From contig JASEVX010000011.1 of assembly GCA_031761405.1 (NCBI GenBank), positions 34,617,324-34,681,323 of the forward strand: 64,000 nucleotides of DNA. Direction: 5' to 3'. The notes under the pieces were generated by a model that was given only the letters and a program-made list of their open reading frames with translations, was not told the DNA's origin and ran no database searches. Of this stretch, positions 21,454 through 33,954 are shown piece by piece (the first letter of the stretch is position 1; every line of letters starts with the position of its first letter). The stretch is from Serripes groenlandicus. Its lineage: Eukaryota; Mollusca; Bivalvia; Cardiida; Cardiidae. Made by a program: the position numbers and the translations under genes.

Positions 21454-22149
21454 CTAAAGTGTAGCAAATCAGAGCAAACCAACTGGACACTTAATCCTTT
21501 CCCACATGCAGTCTACGCCTTTTGACTTTTGAAAACATCATGGCAAAAGAAGTTCATAATGAAGAAGCATCCCCTTGTTAACAAAGTTTTAACTTTAATC
21601 AATAATATTCTTCTAATTTATTAATAGAGACATTTAAAAACTGTCCTTGCATCTTACTTTAAGCCTTCTACTAAATATTTTCTGTATCTGAGAAAGGGTT
21701 AAAACGTTAATTGAAATTACCAAAAAGGATCCGTTCATTATTTGTTATAGATCGAAGTTCAAGTACGTTGACAGATACCTCTTTGCATGATACAGACGAC
21801 TTTTAATGTGTCTTCATGTAAAGAGATATTCCATATTGTTGCCTTGATGTTTTCGAAGTTGTATGTGGGAAACGGTTCAGAAAGTTTGAAGATGCAAGAG
21901 TTAGACCAAGTCGTGTTAAAAGCTAGACTTACCTCTACTTGACGGTCTGTTTCATTTTCCTGAAGGAATCGTTACCCCCATATCGAACATGCAGAATATT
22001 TCTCTGACGCCTTTTTAGGAAGCTTGTCTAACGAGATTTGTTTGTATGGTGTTTATCGCCGTTTTCAACAATCATTCAGTTATATCACGGCGTTTCCTGG
22101 GTCTTTCCAGTACTACTTGTCTATTTATCTTGACACCAGCGAGTCAGTC
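21454..22149. other. Non-coding, MITE remnants
   Basis: Contains pieces of the CCCTTTCCCACAT MITE family (21,497-21,700 and 21,780-21,880), matching 6,620-7,010 and 46,690-47,200. No gene. Confidence 0.5.
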
Positions 22150-22669
22150 GTACTGCTAACACCCTCCGTGAAGTTGGTTACTTGTTCCTTATTCCTTATT
22201 CCTTATTAAAAAGTGAAGTTGGTGACTTGTTCTTTATTCAAATGTGAAGATGGTTACGTGTTCCTTGGTCCTGTTTCATTACTTATTCAGATTTGAACTT
22301 ATGTACTGCATATGTTGATGTTGCCAATAACAAATGTGATGTTGTTGGTGTTGTAGATGCTGACAGAGGCCTATTCGTACATATTAAATCGCTTGTTACC
22401 TATTCAAAAACCTGTTACTTATTCGGCCGTTTTGAAGAAAAGAAGACTATTCTATCAAAATATAATTCAAACTGCATATGTTGATGATGCAAACCACAAT
22501 TTTGCTGATGTTGTTGTAGATAATGACAGAGACCTATTGGTACATTTTAAATCCCTTGTTCCTTATTCAGAAACATGTTACTTATTCGACGGTTATCAAC
22601 AAATGAGCGTTTGAAATCCAGAAAATCCATTCAAACTTCATAAGTTGATGTTGCAAACAGCAAATGTGA

Positions 22670-22702
<33 letters not shown>

Positions 22703-23395
22703 AGATGCTGACAGGAATCTATTGGTACATATTAAATTGCCTGTTACCTTTTTAAAAAGCCTGTTACTTATTTGGCCGTTTTCAAGAAAAGAAGACTTTT
22801 CTATCCAAAATATTATTCAAACTGCATATGTTGATGATGCCAACCACAATTGTTGATGGTGTTGTCGTTGTAGATGCTGACAGAGACTTATTGGAACATT
22901 CGAAAATAACATTTGAAGACCTATTATTTATTCGAGATATGAGCGTTACTGATATCATCCAGAAAATCCATTCAAACAGCAAACGTTGATGTTGTTGTTG
23001 TTGTTGTTGTAGATGATGAAGGAGATCTATTGGTACATATTAAATCGCATGTTACTTATTCCAAAACCTGTTACTTATTCATTACTTATTCGGCCGTTTT
23101 CAAAGAAAGAAGTCTTTGCTATCTAAACTGCATATGTTGATGTTGCCAACCCCAAGTTTGATATTGTTTTTGCTGTAGAAGCTGACAGAGACCTATTGGA
23201 ACATATTATATCACATGTGACTTATTCAAAAACTTATTCATTATTTATTCGGCCGTTTTCAAGAAAAGAAGCCATTGCTGTACCAAATATAATACGAAAT
23301 GCATATGTTTATGTTGCCAACAACAATTTTGAGGTTGTTGCTGTTGTAAATGATGAAAGTGAGCTATTGGTAGCTATCACCTGTCACTTATTCGG
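22150..23395. repeat. Degenerate tandem repeat, unit 2 (expanded)
   Basis: Counterpart of 7,300-8,215 but about 330 bp longer, with extra units and a pure (TTG)n run at about 22,672-22,702 and another at 22,992-23,012. The same conserved words occur (GCATATGTTGATG, ACTTATTCGGCCG). Confidence 0.65.
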
Positions 23396-23555
23396 CCGTT
23401 CCCTGTCCCTTGTTGAATATCCCAGAGCTCTAAGGAGGAAATGCCATTACTATAAATTTTAAAGTCTTTGGTATGAACCAGCTGAGGATCAAACCGCAAA
23501 CTCGGACACCCGAGGCGGATTCCCTCTGTACCACTAGACAACCGAGGCGATTTTT
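23395..23555 (-). mobile_element. SINE head, tRNA-like (second family), unit 2
   Basis: Counterpart of 8,220-8,372, with the minus-strand TTGTCTAGTGGTACAG box A-like and GGTTTGATCC box B. Confidence 0.6.
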
Positions 23556-24818
23556 CTTACGAGTAAATATACTGATAAAACTGAAGGGAGGCGGAGACTG
23601 ATCTTGATCGTCGCATGTTGCAAACTTGTCTGTATCAGGGAAATGGTTAAAATGGGATCCAGATATTCATGTTTCTATGACGATTCGAACTTTTCGTCAG
23701 ATAACTAATGAATGCCTTTGCCTTAATATCTAGTACTCGCTCCCGTACTTCCAAATTGAAATCCATTCACCTTCCGTCAATGGGCTAAAAGTTCTATGTG
23801 TGAAGATATAACCTAGCTAGTTGTCTGCGAATGTTGTAGTGTGCAGTACTTTTACGAGAAACCAAGGAACACTTTGTTAGATGGCCAACATGGCCAACGA
23901 CATGTACTAAATTCATCAATATATTGGCATCCAAAAGAGAGAAAGACACTTGTCAATACCGTAACATTTGTTAAAGAAACTTTGGAAAAGCGGGATTTAA
24001 GCTAAGAAGGTATCGTCTAAATATTATGATATTTTATTACTTTTCAACAATATATGTATATATTTTGACTTATGTATGTAAATATTTATCATTGTCATAT
24101 TTTCATGTTTATGGCCAATGACATGTGAATGACTCGAATTGAGTTGAGTTGAGTTGGTGCACTGGTCCCCGTGGAATAACTCAAGTAGTATTGAAAGTGG
24201 TGTAAAACTTAACCCAGTCAGTCAATTCCGGTCCATTGTTCCAGGCATTATATATGCATGTTACTGTACATATTATATCAAAATACCGCATGAGGTAACG
24301 GAACAAAGCTGAACTCATACACACTTTAAAAAACAATAAACTGAGGATTCAGTTTCATAAACATTTCAATATATATTCACTGTTTATTATTTACACAGTA
24401 ACTACTCTAAATTTACACATAAGAAAACAAAACAATCTATACTCTCAAGTAAACGAGTACATGTATAACGTTAAGTGTGATGTTTAACACAAACATCTGA
24501 AAACAATCTAAGCTGTACTTAAATACATGTATATACGTAACTTGAAAAACTTTTGAGGAAAATCAATGTGAAAAGGCAAACAATTAGAAGACGCGAGCTC
24601 ACAGAAGAATGCACAATCTCTTTCAATCAATCTAGCAATCACATTAAAACATTATTTGATAACAATGGAAATGCAATTTTAACAATAAATTCAAAATCAT
24701 TTAATGTGTCCTAACAAAAAATTTCATTTAGAGATACTTTCAATACTTTGCTTATTGTGTAAAGTTGAAAATATAAAAGTATATGACTTAACAGGATAAT
24801 GTTTTATTAATACACGTG
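23556..24818. other. Non-coding segment of the duplicated unit
   Basis: Matches 8,373-9,541. About 80 bp of AT-rich sequence near 24,660-24,750 are absent from unit 1. No gene is seen. Confidence 0.55.
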
Positions 24819-25044
24819 TTAACCCTTTCCCACATACAACATAACTACAGTAGGCCACTGACATTATCATCTGAACAATATGGAAAACGTCTATACATTA
24901 AAGTATAAGTATTGAATAGAGTTGAAAACATTGTGGCAAATGGAGAAATTGCTCATGATGAGCAATTTCTCCAAGTGCCACAATGTTTTCAAAAGTAGTT
25001 TGCTGCAGAGGCATCAGAAAGTGTCTATATGTGGGAAAGGCTAA
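24819..25044. mobile_element. Palindromic MITE, TTAA-flanked
   Basis: Counterpart of 9,542-9,768. The hairpin arms are ATTGTGGCAAATGGAGAAAT and its complement around GCTCATGATGAGC. The right TTAA is mutated (GGCTAA). Confidence 0.8.
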
Positions 25045-25594
25045 AGCTAATGAATGGATCCGTGAACACCAGAAAACGGAAAAAAGTCAAAATCTTGATT
25101 GATTTGAAAATGAATATTTCCCCTTATAAGAACCTCTGCATCAAACATATTTTGGAATCACGGAGGAAAATAAGAAATAAACAAAAGGCCTAGAGGGCCT
25201 GTATCGCTCACCTGGATATTTGAGCAATCGTAGGAAAATGTTCTAAAGAAAAGTGAATATGCAAAGAATTCCACATCTGGAGTTTTCTATGGTGAAGAAT
25301 GCTCCACACTAAATAATCTAGATTATTTAATTTGTACTGAAAATGGAGTTAATTGAGTTTTCTCTTGTTTCCTGTACTGGACCTATGTCCTTAAGAAGGG
25401 TTCCTCCTTGCATGTATATGTTAGGTTGGTTTTGCACTGGAATTATCCAGACCGAATTTGGTTCAGATATTTTTACCCATTGTCAAAGAGTTGATACAAC
25501 ATTGAGTCTCTTGTGCGCAAGTATGCTACAGACCAATATCATCCATTTGAGAAAACTTCAAAGCACTATATTCCAGGTACTTACTGGCCAAATA

Positions 25595-25885
25595 TAATCA
25601 GTCTGGACCTCCTGTTTATTCAGAAGAAGTTGTTTAAAGGTTTTTATATATTTGACCTTGTGACCTTGAAAGTAGGTCAAGGTCATTTATTGGAGGAAAC
25701 TATATAGCATTTCATGCCAGGTATCTACTAGCAAAATATCATCATTCTGGGCCTCCTGGTTATTCAGAAGAAGTTGTTAAAAGGTTTTCATATATTTGAC
25801 CCTTGTGACCTTTAAAATAGGTCAAGGTTATTTATTGGAGGAAACTATATAGCATTTCATGCCAGGTATCTACAAGGGCGATGGA
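25595..25885. repeat. ~146-bp tandem repeat, unit 2
   Basis: About two copies of the block at 10,845-11,215 (GGACCTCCTG, GTAGGTCAAGGT, AACTATATAGCATTTCATGC). Confidence 0.7.
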
Positions 25886-26434
25886 CGACAGACAACACAC
25901 CATAATATAAGTTAACAGGCACTTCATGCCAGGTGAGCTAATAACTGAACAATCGAGGATTTTTTTCTAAAAAAAACCACAATGCATTCAACTCTGTATC
26001 AAAAATAGATGCCCTCTATTTCAGATATTATGCCGAAACACAGGCAAGAAAAGAACTATTTAGGAAAAACCTTTCCCACATTCAACGAATCTGCAGGAGA
26101 CATCCTTGATGATATCTAGACACTTAAAAAACCTCTATAAATAAAAGCACGATCATTTAAAAGATTTGAAAACGTTGTGGAAAATAGTGAAATTGCAGCA
26201 ATGTTTTTCAAAAGTCGTCTGCTTTAGATGCGTCTGCTAGTGGGAAAGGGTTGACCAATATGACATTTTATATTCTGTTTTGAAAATATGTGAGGAGAAA
26301 CTGCAACAAGAACTGTCGGAGGACAGCACGCTAGACCTTTTTGAGCTTGTCAATAAAACAAAACCTTTTTGGGTGGTACAGAAAACATTACCGAGTACTT
26401 TATCATATTATTTATAAGCAAAGTACTTTATAAG

Positions 26435-27010
26435 TCGAAAAAGGGTCATAATTCTTACAAAAACCTTTACTGAATTATGCACACTTTGCTGTTGGTGGAG
26501 GTGATGTTTGTAAGTGTTTGAGCTATATCTCTAATTGTTTTGATAGAATTTGATTCGGTATGAATAACTTAATTAAAAAAGGGCCATAATTCTTAAAATA
26601 AACTTGACAGAGTTATGTACTCTTGTCTGTTGATGTAGGTAATGATGGTAAATAAGTATTGTTAGTGTATAAGCTATATCTCTAATGGTTTTGAAAAAAA
26701 ATGGGGTGTTACGTAAAATTTAACCAAAATTCTAAGTCGAAAAAGTGCCATAAATCTTACAAAAAAACATGGACAAAGTTATCTCCTGTTGTCTGCTGGT
26801 GAAGAAAATGATTGTTAAAAAGTGTTGTAAGTTTCAAAGCAATATCTGTAATGGTTTTGAAAAAAAAGGGAAATGGTACAAAAAACTTAACCAAAATTCT
26901 AAGTAAAAAAAGGGCCATAATTCTTACAAAATCCTTGATGTCTGTTGATGGAGGTAATGATGATGAATAAGTGTTGTAAGTTTCAAAGAAATATCTGAAA
27001 TGGTTTTGAC
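26435..27010. repeat. ~168-bp degenerate tandem repeat, unit 2
   Basis: Counterpart of 11,830-12,470, with GGGCCATAA, TCTTGTCTGTTGATG and AACTTAACCAAAATTC. Confidence 0.65.
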
Positions 27011-27859
27011 AAAAAGTGGTCAGAATGCGCAGATTGATCTTGACCCATAATTCTCTATTGTTAGTTCCAATAAAATTAGAAGAAAAAAACCCAATAACAC
27101 AAATTGTTAAACAAATAAAAAATCTAATTTGGTTTATTATATACAAGGTTTCAAACGCAACTGTGCAATTGAAAATAATACTTATCAATAACAAAAATAG
27201 TACCTATTTACCCTTTCGCTGCCAAGGGCAATTAAAGGGTTTTGCAAATAATGCAGATTCGGGGGAGACAGCTCATAACTAGTTGTCTCTTCTGACATCT
27301 GCATTGTTTGCCACTTAGACATTCAATTGTACTACAATTCCTGTTGGACGAAAACTTGAGTTGTCCAATTTTCAAAATGGAAGAGTCGACTATGTGAAAT
27401 TCGGCAGTGAAATAGTTAAATAAGTTTAGGAGGCTTACAAAGGTTGCCGTATTGACCTCCGTACCTATACGCTTCCGCAACATATAATATATATGGAAAG
27501 AGGTATTATGAATAAATCAGTTGTGTAGGTCAAGGGTCAATGCGCAACTTCAATATCAAAGTGCATGGAGTAGGGCTTGTTTTTACTCTGTGGGATAACT
27601 ATCGGAAATCACTCTAAATGACAATATAATTTATGATTATAATTGATAACGTTGTGGCAAAAGAACAAATTGCTCACTGAGAACAAGCTCTTCTTTTGCC
27701 ACACTGTTTTTAAAAGATGCGTTAATGTTGGAAAGGGTTAAACAATCACCCGATCGATGTAAAAATGTCTATTCGAACATCAGTGGAGAGACAACTAGGA
27801 AACAAAGTATGCGTGTACAGTGTTATTACATTAACTCACTGTGTCTGTGTTTAGCGACG
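27011..27859. other. Non-coding end of unit 2
   Basis: Nearly the same as 12,471-13,265, including the AATGCAGAT/ATCTGCATT hairpin at 27,240-27,320. No gene. Confidence 0.6.
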
Positions 27860-29135
27860 TCTTTACTGCTTTCAATTCCGTTCGTTAACTATCGGTATCT
27901 GATGACGTTTTAGGTGATTTCATTTACAATCGTTTACTATCGGTATCTGATTACGTTTTTAGTGATTTAGTTTCCGTTCCTTTACTATCGGTATCTGATG
28001 ACGTGCTTAGTGATTTCATTTCCGTTCGTTAACTATCGGTATTCAATGACGTTTTGGGTGATTTCATTTCCGTTCCTTTACTATCGGTATCTGATGACGT
28101 TTTAGAGATTTCATTTACAATCGTTTACTATCGGTATCTGATTACGTTTTTAGTGATTTCATTTACGTTCGTTAACTATCGGTATCTGGTGACGTTTTGG
28201 GTGATTTCATTTCCGTTCCTTTACTATCGGTATCTGATGACGTTTTTATACATTTCATTTACAATCGTTTACTATCGGTATCTGATTACGTTTTTAGTCA
28301 TTTCATTTCCGTTCCTTTACTATCGGTATCTGATGACGTTTTAAGTGATTTCATTTCCGTCAGTTTACTATCGGTATCTGATTACGTTTTTAGTGATTTC
28401 ATTTCTGTTCCTTTGCTATTGGTATCTGATGATGAGTTTATTGGTTTCATTTCCGTTCGTTTACTATCGGTATCTGATAACGATTTAAGTGACTTCATTT
28501 CAGTTCCTTTGCTATCGGTATCTGATGACGTTTTTAGTGATTTCATTTCCGTTCCTTTTTCTATCGGTATCTGATGACGATTATAGTGATTTCATTTCCA
28601 TTCATTTACTATCGGTATCTGATGACGGATTGAGTGGTTTCATTTTCATTCCTTTACTATCTGTATCTGATGACGGGATTAGTGGTTAACTGGTTTTATT
28701 TACGTTCCTGTGATATCGGTATCTGATGGTTGGTTTAGTGATTTCATTTCCGTTCGTTTACTATCGGTATCAGACGGTTTAAGTACTTTCATTTTCGTTT
28801 CTATTATATCGGTATCTGATGATGGGTTTAGTGATTTTATTTCCGTTCCTTTGATATCGGTATCTAATGGTGGGTTTATACAAAGTGATTTGATTTCCGT
28901 TCCTTTGATATCGGTATCTGAAGGGGGTTTAGGGATTTGATTTCCTTGTCTATTATATCGGTATCTGATGGTGGGTTTAGAGGTTTTATTTCCGTTCCTT
29001 TGATATCGGTATCTGATGTTGGGTTTATACATAATCATTTGATTTCCGTTCCTCTGATATCGGTATCTGATTGGGGTTTAGTGATTTGGTTTCCGTGTCA
29101 ATTATATCAGTATTTGATGACGGGTTTAGTGATTT
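27860..29135. repeat. 48-bp minisatellite array, unit 3
   Basis: About 26 copies, the largest of the three arrays. Subtypes alternate (GATGACGTTTT versus GATTACGTTTTT; TTTACTATCGG versus TTGATATCGG), which suggests growth by duplication of two-unit blocks. Only the part above 29,025 encodes the tail of GPCR copy C. Confidence 0.9.
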
Positions 29136-30431
29136 CATTTCCGTTCCTTTACACTCACGAGTTTGTGAGATACTGTCACTGTTGCTGGGCCCTGCGAGCG
29201 TCCTGCGAGTACTGGAGTACGATATTCTAGATGTTAACTGGAATTGGTACCCTCCCTTTGAGATCACATATTTGAATGTCCTCTTTAACTGGAGTCGGAA
29301 TCGCTTGTTAACTAGCGTGTAAATGTAGAAATTCAGATGGAATGTCAACACAAGTAGTAACTCATAAATCGCGTGTGCAGCTCTGTTTCGTTTAAGATCA
29401 ACCAAAGTCGGATCATTCAAATGTCCAACGATGGATAAATACAGTAAAAATATTCCGTATGGGATTTCCGGTATGAGGAATACAATAACAATGGCGATGA
29501 CAATTTTCGAAATTCTGCGATTATCCTCTTCCCTTGATTCACTGCCAGCGATCGGGTTTCTGTTGAGTTTGATGACAAAGAGTCCTGTTGTTACGGATAA
29601 GATGATGCAGGGTATTAAATGACGGATAAGAAGCATAATCCACATATGCGCCGCTGCTCCGTCGTTGAGCACCCATGAACAAAACCCATCAACAGTTTTT
29701 TCATCGATCACGTGATATAGATGAAGGACTGGCGCTGCAAACGAAATAACAGCACAAATTATGATGGTGTTTTGAGATGTGAACCACTTTTGTGTCTTAA
29801 ATGGATACGCTACAGCAATATAGCGCTGTACTCCCAGATATACTGTCAGCCAAATTGAAATGGTGTGGAACATTTTCGACAAGAAAAACTTTGATATCAT
29901 GAAAGCTTCACAAAGTGGTTTAGAAAGTACGTAGGCATCAAATTTCTCCCCCTCATTAAAGTCTGTGATATTCAAGTACATGTATTCATAATTGTCATAC
30001 ATGTAGCTATATTCATACGTTGTATTCCCGAAATCGTCCATATTTTCGTCTGCCGATTGTAGATTATTATACACCATAATGTACGTTGGCAAGGTAACCA
30101 GTCCGGTCATCGAATCTGATATTGCTATGGCCACGAGGATCAAATTGGTAACGCTGCGCATTCTTTTCTGAAGCAGAACCCAAATCACGACGAGATTAAC
30201 CAAAACGGTAACAATAACAAGGATTTCCCAAATGTAGAGATAGATTGGTCGTTCGAATCCAAACGCCTGATAGATAAATTCAGTATGAACGTAATCATAG
30301 TCCGTAGGCAATGTATTATTTGTATCGTAAACGTTATGATAGTCAGGGTATGCTGTTTCGTTGTCATTGTAGATGGCATCTTTGGTATCGTTAACGGAAT
30401 GATAGTCGTAATCATCAGGGTATGCTGTCAT
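29025..30431 (-). CDS. Class A GPCR, copy C (complete, 468 aa)
   Basis: Third paralogue of the tandem receptor family. The transmembrane core is the same as in copy B (PIYLYIWEILVIVTVLVNL in TM1, SIWLTVYLGVQRYIAVAYPF after TM3, FLIPEIPYGIFLLYL in TM6, NFYIYTLVNKRFRLQ in TM7). Two differences stand out. The N-terminus is shorter by about 100 residues: the conserved ATG site is joined directly to the last repeat (MTAYPDDYDYHSVNDTK), an in-frame deletion of the other repeats. The C-tail is also shorter, with a frameshift inside the minisatellite giving a new end (NQIPISEERKSNDYV). It appears functional, since the 7TM core is intact. Confidence 0.9.
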   Translation of the reverse strand: MTAYPDDYDYHSVNDTKDAIYNDNETAYPDYHNVYDTNNTLPTDYDYVHTEFIYQAFGFERPIYLYIWEILVIVTVLVNLVVIWVLLQKRMRSVTNLILVAIAISDSMTGLVTLPTYIMVYNNLQSADENMDDFGNTTYEYSYMYDNYEYMYLNITDFNEGEKFDAYVLSKPLCEAFMISKFFLSKMFHTISIWLTVYLGVQRYIAVAYPFKTQKWFTSQNTIIICAVISFAAPVLHLYHVIDEKTVDGFCSWVLNDGAAAHMWIMLLIRHLIPCIILSVTTGLFVIKLNRNPIAGSESREEDNRRISKIVIAIVIVFLIPEIPYGIFLLYLSIVGHLNDPTLVDLKRNRAAHAIYELLLVLTFHLNFYIYTLVNKRFRLQLKRTFKYVISKGGYQFQLTSRISYSSTRRTLAGPSNSDSISQTRECKGTEMKSLNPSSNTDIIDTETKSLNPNQIPISEERKSNDYV

Positions 30432-30660
30432 CTTATTGCCTGTTGATTGGGTTTGTCTGCAATCCTTCGTTGACAGTAAGGTGGGTGTTGCTTATTATTC
30501 TTTGGACGTTTTTGATTTAAATTAGCCGGTTGACTCAAAGAAAGGATCAAAGCTGAAATTCAATTAGTGTTCCAGTCTTCAATTATAACAGATCGTCAGT
30601 GGATACCTGTTAAGAAAAAACACCAAACATTAAAAATAGAAGAAAGACACTAGTTATGTG

Positions 30661-31252
30661 AATCTTTTCCCACATGAACACAAAGAACTGCAACCGACGA
30701 CTTTGAAAACATCTATGCATTTGAATATGGTTAGTCTATGTATAGATATAAAATAGAGCTGAAAACATCGTGACAAAAGAAAAAATGGCTCATAAGTTCT
30801 CCTTTTGTCACAATAATTTCAAAAGCTGTCTGCTTAAGAGGCGTCGTCTGTATTTGCAAAGGGAATAACATCGGGTAAATAATGTGGCTATAGCACATAC
30901 GGCTTGTTTCCAGACATTCAAATAATGTTACTTTATTTTCTCAATATATTGGAACATGGTCATTAGGCTACCGTTTGTTTTGATACATATCTTAAACTTT
31001 TACAACAAACATCCCGAACATTTATTAGCATTTTCAACCATGCCCACATACATGTACAACAAATCTGCAGCAAACGACTTTTTACAATATCTAGGAATTA
31101 ATATGGAAAATCTCAACAAATGAAAGTAAAGTAAAGTTATTGAATAATTTTATAAAATTGTGGCAAAATGAGCAATGCCTACTTTTGCCACAATGTTTTC
31201 AAAAGTCGTCTGCTGCAATAAAAAATAAGTCTGCATGTGGGAAAGGGTAAAC
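30661..31252. mobile_element. Two decayed TTAA-family MITEs
   Basis: 30,661-30,875 and 31,030-31,252 correspond to 15,828-16,045 and 16,207-16,420 in unit 2. Confidence 0.55.
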
Positions 31253-31332
31253 TTCACACCAAAGCTACATTCCGTTTCCGTTTTTGTAAAAATATAATAT
31301 AATATAAAATATCTATACGAATCGATTATTAG

Positions 31333-31530
31333 TTAACCTTTTATCTCATACGATAATTCTGCAGCAGACGACTGATTTTTGTCAAACAATAGAAAATCTC
31401 TATAATTGAATGGATAACCTATGACTTAAAGTGGAAAACATTGTGGCAATTTCTTCTTTTGTCACAATGTTTTCAAAAAGCCGTCTGCTGCAGAGGCGTC
31501 AGAAAGCGTCTATATGAGGGAAATGGTTAA
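31333..31530. mobile_element. Palindromic MITE, TTAA-flanked, internally deleted
   Basis: Unit 3 counterpart of 2,406-2,634. It has lost one arm of the central hairpin (ACATTGTGGCAATTTCTTC) but keeps both TTAA ends. Confidence 0.75.
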
Positions 31531-31870
31531 CTGTTGAAGAAACACCTCTAGAAAAGACAAATGTACGCTCCATAGACAAATGTATGTCACACAATATTGT
31601 CCTATTCAATTTACTTTGTTTCCGCTTCATTCGGATGTTTGTCGTACATGCAGTGTTTTACACTATTGTGTTGCATAACGAGATAACATGAAATGTTGTT
31701 AAAATAATGAAACTTGTCATCAGAATGTACATCCATGATTCTTCCAAAGGAAGGTGGACAGTTGAGGCTCTGGTGAGACTGTATGCATGCACAGACTCGC
31801 GTGAGTCTTCACTGCTCGCATATGTGACAACGCCCCAAACCACTTATCGTGGCTCAATTAATCAACAAAT

Positions 31871-32131
31871 GAGCCGGCCTGCGAGAAAACCAAGACTTTG
31901 GACTCTGCGTAAAGTATCGACCCGGATCAACCTAAGCACGCCGCCCAGGCTAACCCGGACAGACACTTTTCGCCTCTTGTTGATTTTCTGTTTCAGGAAT
32001 CATTACTTTATACCTCTATTACCCTGAGACGGAATGTGTAGGCCCGCATTTGCTTTCGCGGAATGCGCAGGCTGATCTGGTTGGATACATTACGCAGAAT
32101 CCATAATGTTGATTTTCTCGTGGAATGGCTC
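31871..32131. mobile_element. MITE with GAGCCGTC inverted termini
   Basis: Unit 3 counterpart of 3,086-3,356, from GAGCCGGCCTGCGAG to CTCGTGGAATGGCTC. Confidence 0.75.
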
Positions 32132-32156
32132 AAATTGTGCAGCTACGAGAGAACAA

Positions 32157-32445
32157 ATGGTTGATTGGGGTTCAACGCCGTTTTTCTACAATTGTTTAAT
32201 CATATCATGGCGGCCAGTACACCAACTTATTTTCCCCCCGGACAATCTCATACTAGTCAACCAAACAAAATATTCCCAAGCTACTAGCTGCTTTTCCACA
32301 TATACTGTTAGTTCATTGGTTAAAGACGAATGACGCTGAAATTAGCATTAACTTTTGTCGGAAAGAATGTTGGTCGAGCTTTGGTTCGATATCACAACCC
32401 CCTGAATTGACGGCCCGCGTCGCTACCGACTGTGCTACCGGGATC
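32157..32445 (-). mobile_element. tRNA-derived SINE
   Basis: Unit 3 counterpart of 3,390-3,612 and longer than that copy. The minus-strand head is CCCGGTAGCACAGTCGGTAG and the tail GGCGTTGAACCCCAATCAA. Confidence 0.7.
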
Positions 32446-32539
32446 GGCTCAGAGAACGAATAATAAACTAAATGGAAACGAAATTTGAAATTTACCACTG
32501 GAGTACTTTATTATAAATGTAAGATTAATCGTATAAAAA

Positions 32540-32979
32540 GCGCCATATGGAACAATCCTCGTCATGCAAAAAACAGGGGAGACAATGTACCACTGTTTAA
32601 GCCGTACTAATTGTTGACTAATTTGATTGTTATCTGCTCTTGTTATCATTTTGCTAATTGGCGGAAATTACCGGACATTTGTGTAACATTCGGTATGAAT
32701 ACATCGATAGCGCTGCCGAAGGGCAGTAGAGAGATACACAGGGTACTTCAACATGGGATTATAGGGTAATAAAACTAGGGTGTTCTGATATCGATTTTTT
32801 TAAATCAATTTACCAATAAATAATCGAGCCGGTTTTTTCATCATTATCAAATTCATAATACATGTACATTGTTAAAAACATGGAGCCCTTTCTCTTTTAT
32901 TATTCATAACGAAATAATAGTGTCAATATTGTATATATAATTATTCGTTCCTCCATGAGTGTGTTACCTCTTTGCAATA
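32540..32979. other. Start of the 10-kb insertion in unit 3
   Basis: Similarity to unit 1 stops just after TAATCGTATAAAAAGC (about 32,541) and resumes at about 42,811. This left part is AT-rich; no gene or repeat is recognised. Confidence 0.5.
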
Positions 32980-33001
32980 TAGTCTGCCTCGGATCTCAGA
33001 A
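32980..33001 (+). repeat. Left terminal inverted repeat
   Basis: 22 bp, TAGTCTGCCTCGGATCTCAG plus AA, the exact reverse complement of 39,250-39,271. Confidence 0.95.
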
Positions 33002-33837
33002 AAGAGGCCTGGAAAATGGTTCTGTTGGCAAAATTTGTTAATGCAAAACTTTTACCACCAATGTCTTGTATGATATCTAGGTGGATCATTCAGACCGGCT
33101 GTCGCCTTTTAAAGGCTGAAATAAGGCTAAAAAATGAGATCAAAGGTCAACGGGTGCATTTTTTCTTTATTTTTGCTGAAATAACCACATAGGGTTGAAT
33201 TTTCAATCTAAACCCTTTTACTGTGTGCTTTTACATTACTCGATCTATAAAGAAACATAGCACACCTCAAAACAAAATTATTATTTATATATTACATATA
33301 AATCAAGCACACTTAGTGTGAGCTAGAGACGTATTTATCGACAGTTACCTCCATTACATCCAAATTAGCCATTTACCATTATATTTACCAAAAGCGCAGG
33401 GCATGTTTACATGCGATTTATATGGGTATTTGCCATGAACAGGTATGTCTTTCGATCCATTCTATATAATATTTCGGTATTAAAATTGAACCACAACACA
33501 AAGAAACACAGGTATATACTATGTTTTGGTTGTGTTTATAGTAAGATGCCTGACATTATGGTTAGACATGTTTACAATACATCAAATACTTTATAGTAAA
33601 ACAGCCTTCCAGGGTCAGTTGAATTTGAAATGACATATAACGGATGTTGTACTAGTTATCATATTATATTTGTAAGTTTAATTATCCCGATTACAAATAT
33701 GAACTATAACCAAAACCAGTTTCTAATGATTCATTCTGGGAATAAAAATACAACGATTACTTCCCTTCTTTTAGATCTATGTTTACATGTTAAGTACTAC
33801 TGTTCGCTAATTTTCAAGATAATTGTTATAATATAAT

Positions 33838-33905
33838 CATAATAATGATGATCATCATCATACTAATAATAATAATAATAAAATAATAATAATAATAATT
33901 ATTAA
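33838..33905. repeat. AT-rich (AAT/ATA)n microsatellite
   Basis: Imperfect ATAATAATA tract just upstream of the transposon coding region. Confidence 0.8.
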
Positions 33906-33954
33906 TATATTACTTCAAAGAGTGAATATATATCTTTCAGGAACCTCGCATACG

